A stretch of DNA of 15,138 nucleotides. It comes from an uncultured Fibrobacter sp. Its GTDB lineage: Bacteria; Fibrobacterota; Fibrobacteria; Fibrobacterales; Fibrobacteraceae. The notes below the pieces were generated by a model. The model was not told where the DNA came from, ran no database searches, and saw only the letters and a list, made by a program, of their open reading frames with translations. Positions 13,617 through 15,138 of the stretch are shown here, piece after piece. The position numbers were made by a program, and so were the translations under genes. How positions within the stretch are numbered: position 1 is the first letter of the stretch; the number at the start of each line of letters is the position of its first letter. The DNA lies in contig CALATK010000242.1 in the NCBI GenBank assembly GCA_937891805.1, positions 1-15,138 on the forward strand, given 5' to 3'.

Positions 13617-14039
13617 ATGCCACAGAAAACTTTTCGCGAACGCTTAGAAGATTACGCACTGAAAAAATACGGGGTTGTGCCGGAGCATCTCTGGCCAAGC
13701 AATCCTGGTAATGCCATATTGCGCCACAAGGAAAACGAGCGGTGGTTCGGCCTTCTTGTAAACATCCTGCGCAACAAGCTCAAACTAGAGGGCGACGACC
13801 GAGTCGATATCATTACCCTGAAGGTGGCAAGCGTGGAGCATGCCGCCGAGTACCTGCAATTGCCGGGGTTCAGGTACGGGTACCCCCATGGGCATGGCAA
13901 CTGGATAACTGTGTTGCTGGACGGTTCCGCAAAATTTGCAGATGTCAAGAAGGCTCTTGACGAAAGTTTCGAAGTGACCGAAAAAAAGGGCCCCGCCAAA
14001 CGGGGCGTGTCAAACTGGCCAAATAAGCGATTTAAATAA
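13617..14039 (+). CDS. YjbR/MmcQ family protein
   Basis: The 140-residue protein belongs to the YjbR/MmcQ (CyaY-like fold) family, small proteins suspected of DNA binding but without a settled role. Visible family features are FRERLEDYALKKYGVVPEHLWP at the N-terminus (family variants read like yGtxpexpw), RWFGLLVNI (strand), and GYPHGHGNWITVLLDGSAKF with ALDESFEVT at the C-terminus, corresponding to the conserved NKxHW-TVxLDG...SY-LV block. Residues 122-140 are a short basic tail. It starts 8 bases after the short ORF's stop and ends 24 bases before the hydrolase gene, so it is the middle of the TetR-linked unit. Confidence 0.85.
   Translation: MPQKTFRERLEDYALKKYGVVPEHLWPSNPGNAILRHKENERWFGLLVNILRNKLKLEGDDRVDIITLKVASVEHAAEYLQLPGFRYGYPHGHGNWITVLLDGSAKFADVKKALDESFEVTEKKGPAKRGVSNWPNKRFK
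13981..14006 (-). terminator. Intrinsic-terminator-like hairpin on the antisense strand, inside yjbR
   Basis: Read on the minus strand, GCCCCG (14006-14001), a 5-base loop and CGGGGC (13995-13990) form a perfect 6-bp stem. CC and then seven T (13987-13981) follow. It lies within codons for EKKGPAKRG near the end of yjbR, so it may be coding coincidence. If active, it would stop antisense transcription arriving from the hydrolase region. Confidence 0.35.
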
Positions 14040-14063
14040 ACTAAATCCACAAGGAGACTCCCA

Positions 14064-15059
14064 ATGGAAATCAAGGCAGTCAAGTTCCGTAAAGACGGAT
14101 TCTATACACAGCCCTTTGCCTTTGGCGGCGAAGAGGGCGCTGAAAAGTTTGACAAGAATGTCCGCTACAGGGGGAGCCTGCAAAACTACCTGATAGATAC
14201 CGGCGACGAGGTTATCCTGGTGGATACGGGACTCCCGGCAGGCACGCCGGAGGAATCCCCCGACGAAAACAGCATCGCCTTTACCGGCCGCGACATCTGT
14301 ACCTACATGGAGGCTTTCGCCGCATTGGGATACAAGCCGGAACAGGTGACGAAAATCCTTCTGACCCACAGGCATTCCGACCATTCGGGCGAACTGAAAT
14401 CCTTCCCGAACGCCAAAATCTACGTGAACGCAGAAGAAACTTCTGCCGACGAGCTGCAAGGGCTTTCGAATATCGTTCCCGTGCACTTTGCAAGCGGGGC
14501 TTACTACAACTTCCCCGAAAGCGAAAAAATCCGCGACGGCATTTATTTTGTCAAGGCGAAGGGGCACACCAACGGCAACAGCCTTGTCATCGTCGAAAAC
14601 GACGGACTTTTCTACATGCTCCATGGCGATATCACCTATGTAGACGAGGCCCTGTACCAGAACAAGCTCTCTGTCGTATACGACGACCTGGCGGAAGCCC
14701 GCAAGACCATGGACCGTGTCCGCGAATTTGTCAAAAATCACCCTACTGTCTACTGCGGAACCCACACGCCCCAGGGCTTCGAAAGTCTTGAGGCGAAGCG
14801 GGTGATTGACCTGGAAAAGCCTGTCGAGACGATTCCCCCGGGAGAAATCGTCTTCAAGACTGCCAGCGGAAAATACGTCTGTTCCGACAGGACCGGAGTC
14901 AACACCGCGGTTTATTGTTCCGGAAAGGCCTTTGTTTTTGATAATTCCGGAGAAAGCACTGCTGTTCTGGAATCCGAACAGGACGCGATGCTTATCAAAC
15001 TCATAAATGAAAATCTTTTTGCGGTTACACGGGATCAGCTTTGCAAAGTTGAAAAATAA
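14064..15059 (+). CDS. Metallo-beta-lactamase-fold hydrolase (lactonase-like) with C-terminal extension
   Basis: This is a predicted soluble dinuclear metal hydrolase. The 331-residue protein shows THRHSDHSGE (H102, H104, D106, H107), GHTNGN (H168), LHGDITY (D189) and CGTHTP (H234), the complete set of metal ligands in family order. NYLIDTGDEVILVDTGLPAG (41-60) is the core strand pair. Overall form resembles the lactonase-like branch, such as quorum-quenching AHL lactonases, but substrate cannot be assigned; there is no signal peptide. The catalytic fold ends near residue 250, and about 75 further residues (C273, C285, C327) form a tail I do not recognise. AAGGAG (14051-14056) sits 7 bases before the ATG. 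It is the last gene of the TetR-linked unit. Confidence 0.88.
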   Translation: MEIKAVKFRKDGFYTQPFAFGGEEGAEKFDKNVRYRGSLQNYLIDTGDEVILVDTGLPAGTPEESPDENSIAFTGRDICTYMEAFAALGYKPEQVTKILLTHRHSDHSGELKSFPNAKIYVNAEETSADELQGLSNIVPVHFASGAYYNFPESEKIRDGIYFVKAKGHTNGNSLVIVENDGLFYMLHGDITYVDEALYQNKLSVVYDDLAEARKTMDRVREFVKNHPTVYCGTHTPQGFESLEAKRVIDLEKPVETIPPGEIVFKTASGKYVCSDRTGVNTAVYCSGKAFVFDNSGESTAVLESEQDAMLIKLINENLFAVTRDQLCKVEK

Positions 15060-15064
15060 TTGAA

Positions 15065-15093
15065 AGAGGAGGCTTTTGCCGCTTTTGAATTTT
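15065..15093 (+). terminator. Weak candidate terminator after the hydrolase gene
   Basis: An imperfect stem (15065-15073 with 15078-15086, one mismatch, two G-T pairs) with a TTTT loop lies 6 bases after the hydrolase stop and is followed by GAATTTTGTTT. Pairing is modest. The remaining bases to 15138 are AT-rich and show no gene. Confidence 0.3.
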
Positions 15094-15138
15094 GTTTCGA
15101 TAATTTATGATGCCCTTGCAATTTTTATTGTTATAAAC

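Noticed and set aside
1..15138. CRISPR array, tRNA, rRNA, transposase or phage genes
   Set aside because: No regularly spaced repeats, cloverleaf-like sequence, or mobile-element proteins were seen on either strand.

Overview
The window looks like a chromosomal segment from a Fibrobacter-type bacterium (Fibrobacterota). The evidence is a secreted family 9 cellulase with an N-terminal Ig-like domain and a basic C-terminal tail, small Cys-anchored lipoproteins with acidic/Ser/Thr linkers, moderate GC content, and a core-gene order (pyrH-frr-uppS-cdsA-dxr-rseP) found widely in bacteria. The genus assignment is inferred from recognition, not from a database search.

Region 1 (1-8257) is mostly housekeeping. 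A partial unknown gene is followed by pyrH (UMP kinase), frr (ribosome recycling), uppS (undecaprenyl-PP synthase), cdsA (CDP-diacylglycerol synthase), dxr (first committed step of the MEP isoprenoid pathway) and rseP (site-2 protease). uppS, cdsA, a small lipoprotein and dxr are packed with an 8-base overlap or 12-base gaps and look like one transcript. Two lineage-specific genes interrupt the usual order: the lipoprotein between cdsA and dxr, and a GH9 endoglucanase with its own promoter region and terminator between dxr and rseP. The candidate rseP promoter has its -10 hexamer inside the hairpin of the GH9 terminator.

Region 2 (8258-10930) holds a cation-diffusion-facilitator exporter and a MATE exporter. 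They are convergent, with only 4 bases between stop codons. A nested palindromic repeat precedes the exporter. It shares its edges (GTCATCCCC...GGGGATCT) with a compact palindrome between pyrH and frr.

Region 3 (10931-15138) is accessory. It contains an AT-rich orphan lipoprotein, a zinc-ribbon protein with a strong sigma70-like promoter, a convergent small TSCPD-type cysteine protein, then a TetR regulator followed by a YjbR/MmcQ-like protein and a metallo-beta-lactamase-fold hydrolase. Directly after tetR lies a near-perfect 24-bp palindrome abutting a clean TTGACT-16-TATATT promoter, which reads into a 15-codon ORF copying the start of the hydrolase gene, then yjbR, then the hydrolase. This TetR-controlled cassette, with its duplicated gene start, is the best candidate here for something not yet described.

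No tRNA, rRNA, CRISPR array, transposase or phage gene was seen. No gene-free stretch exceeds 300 bases.
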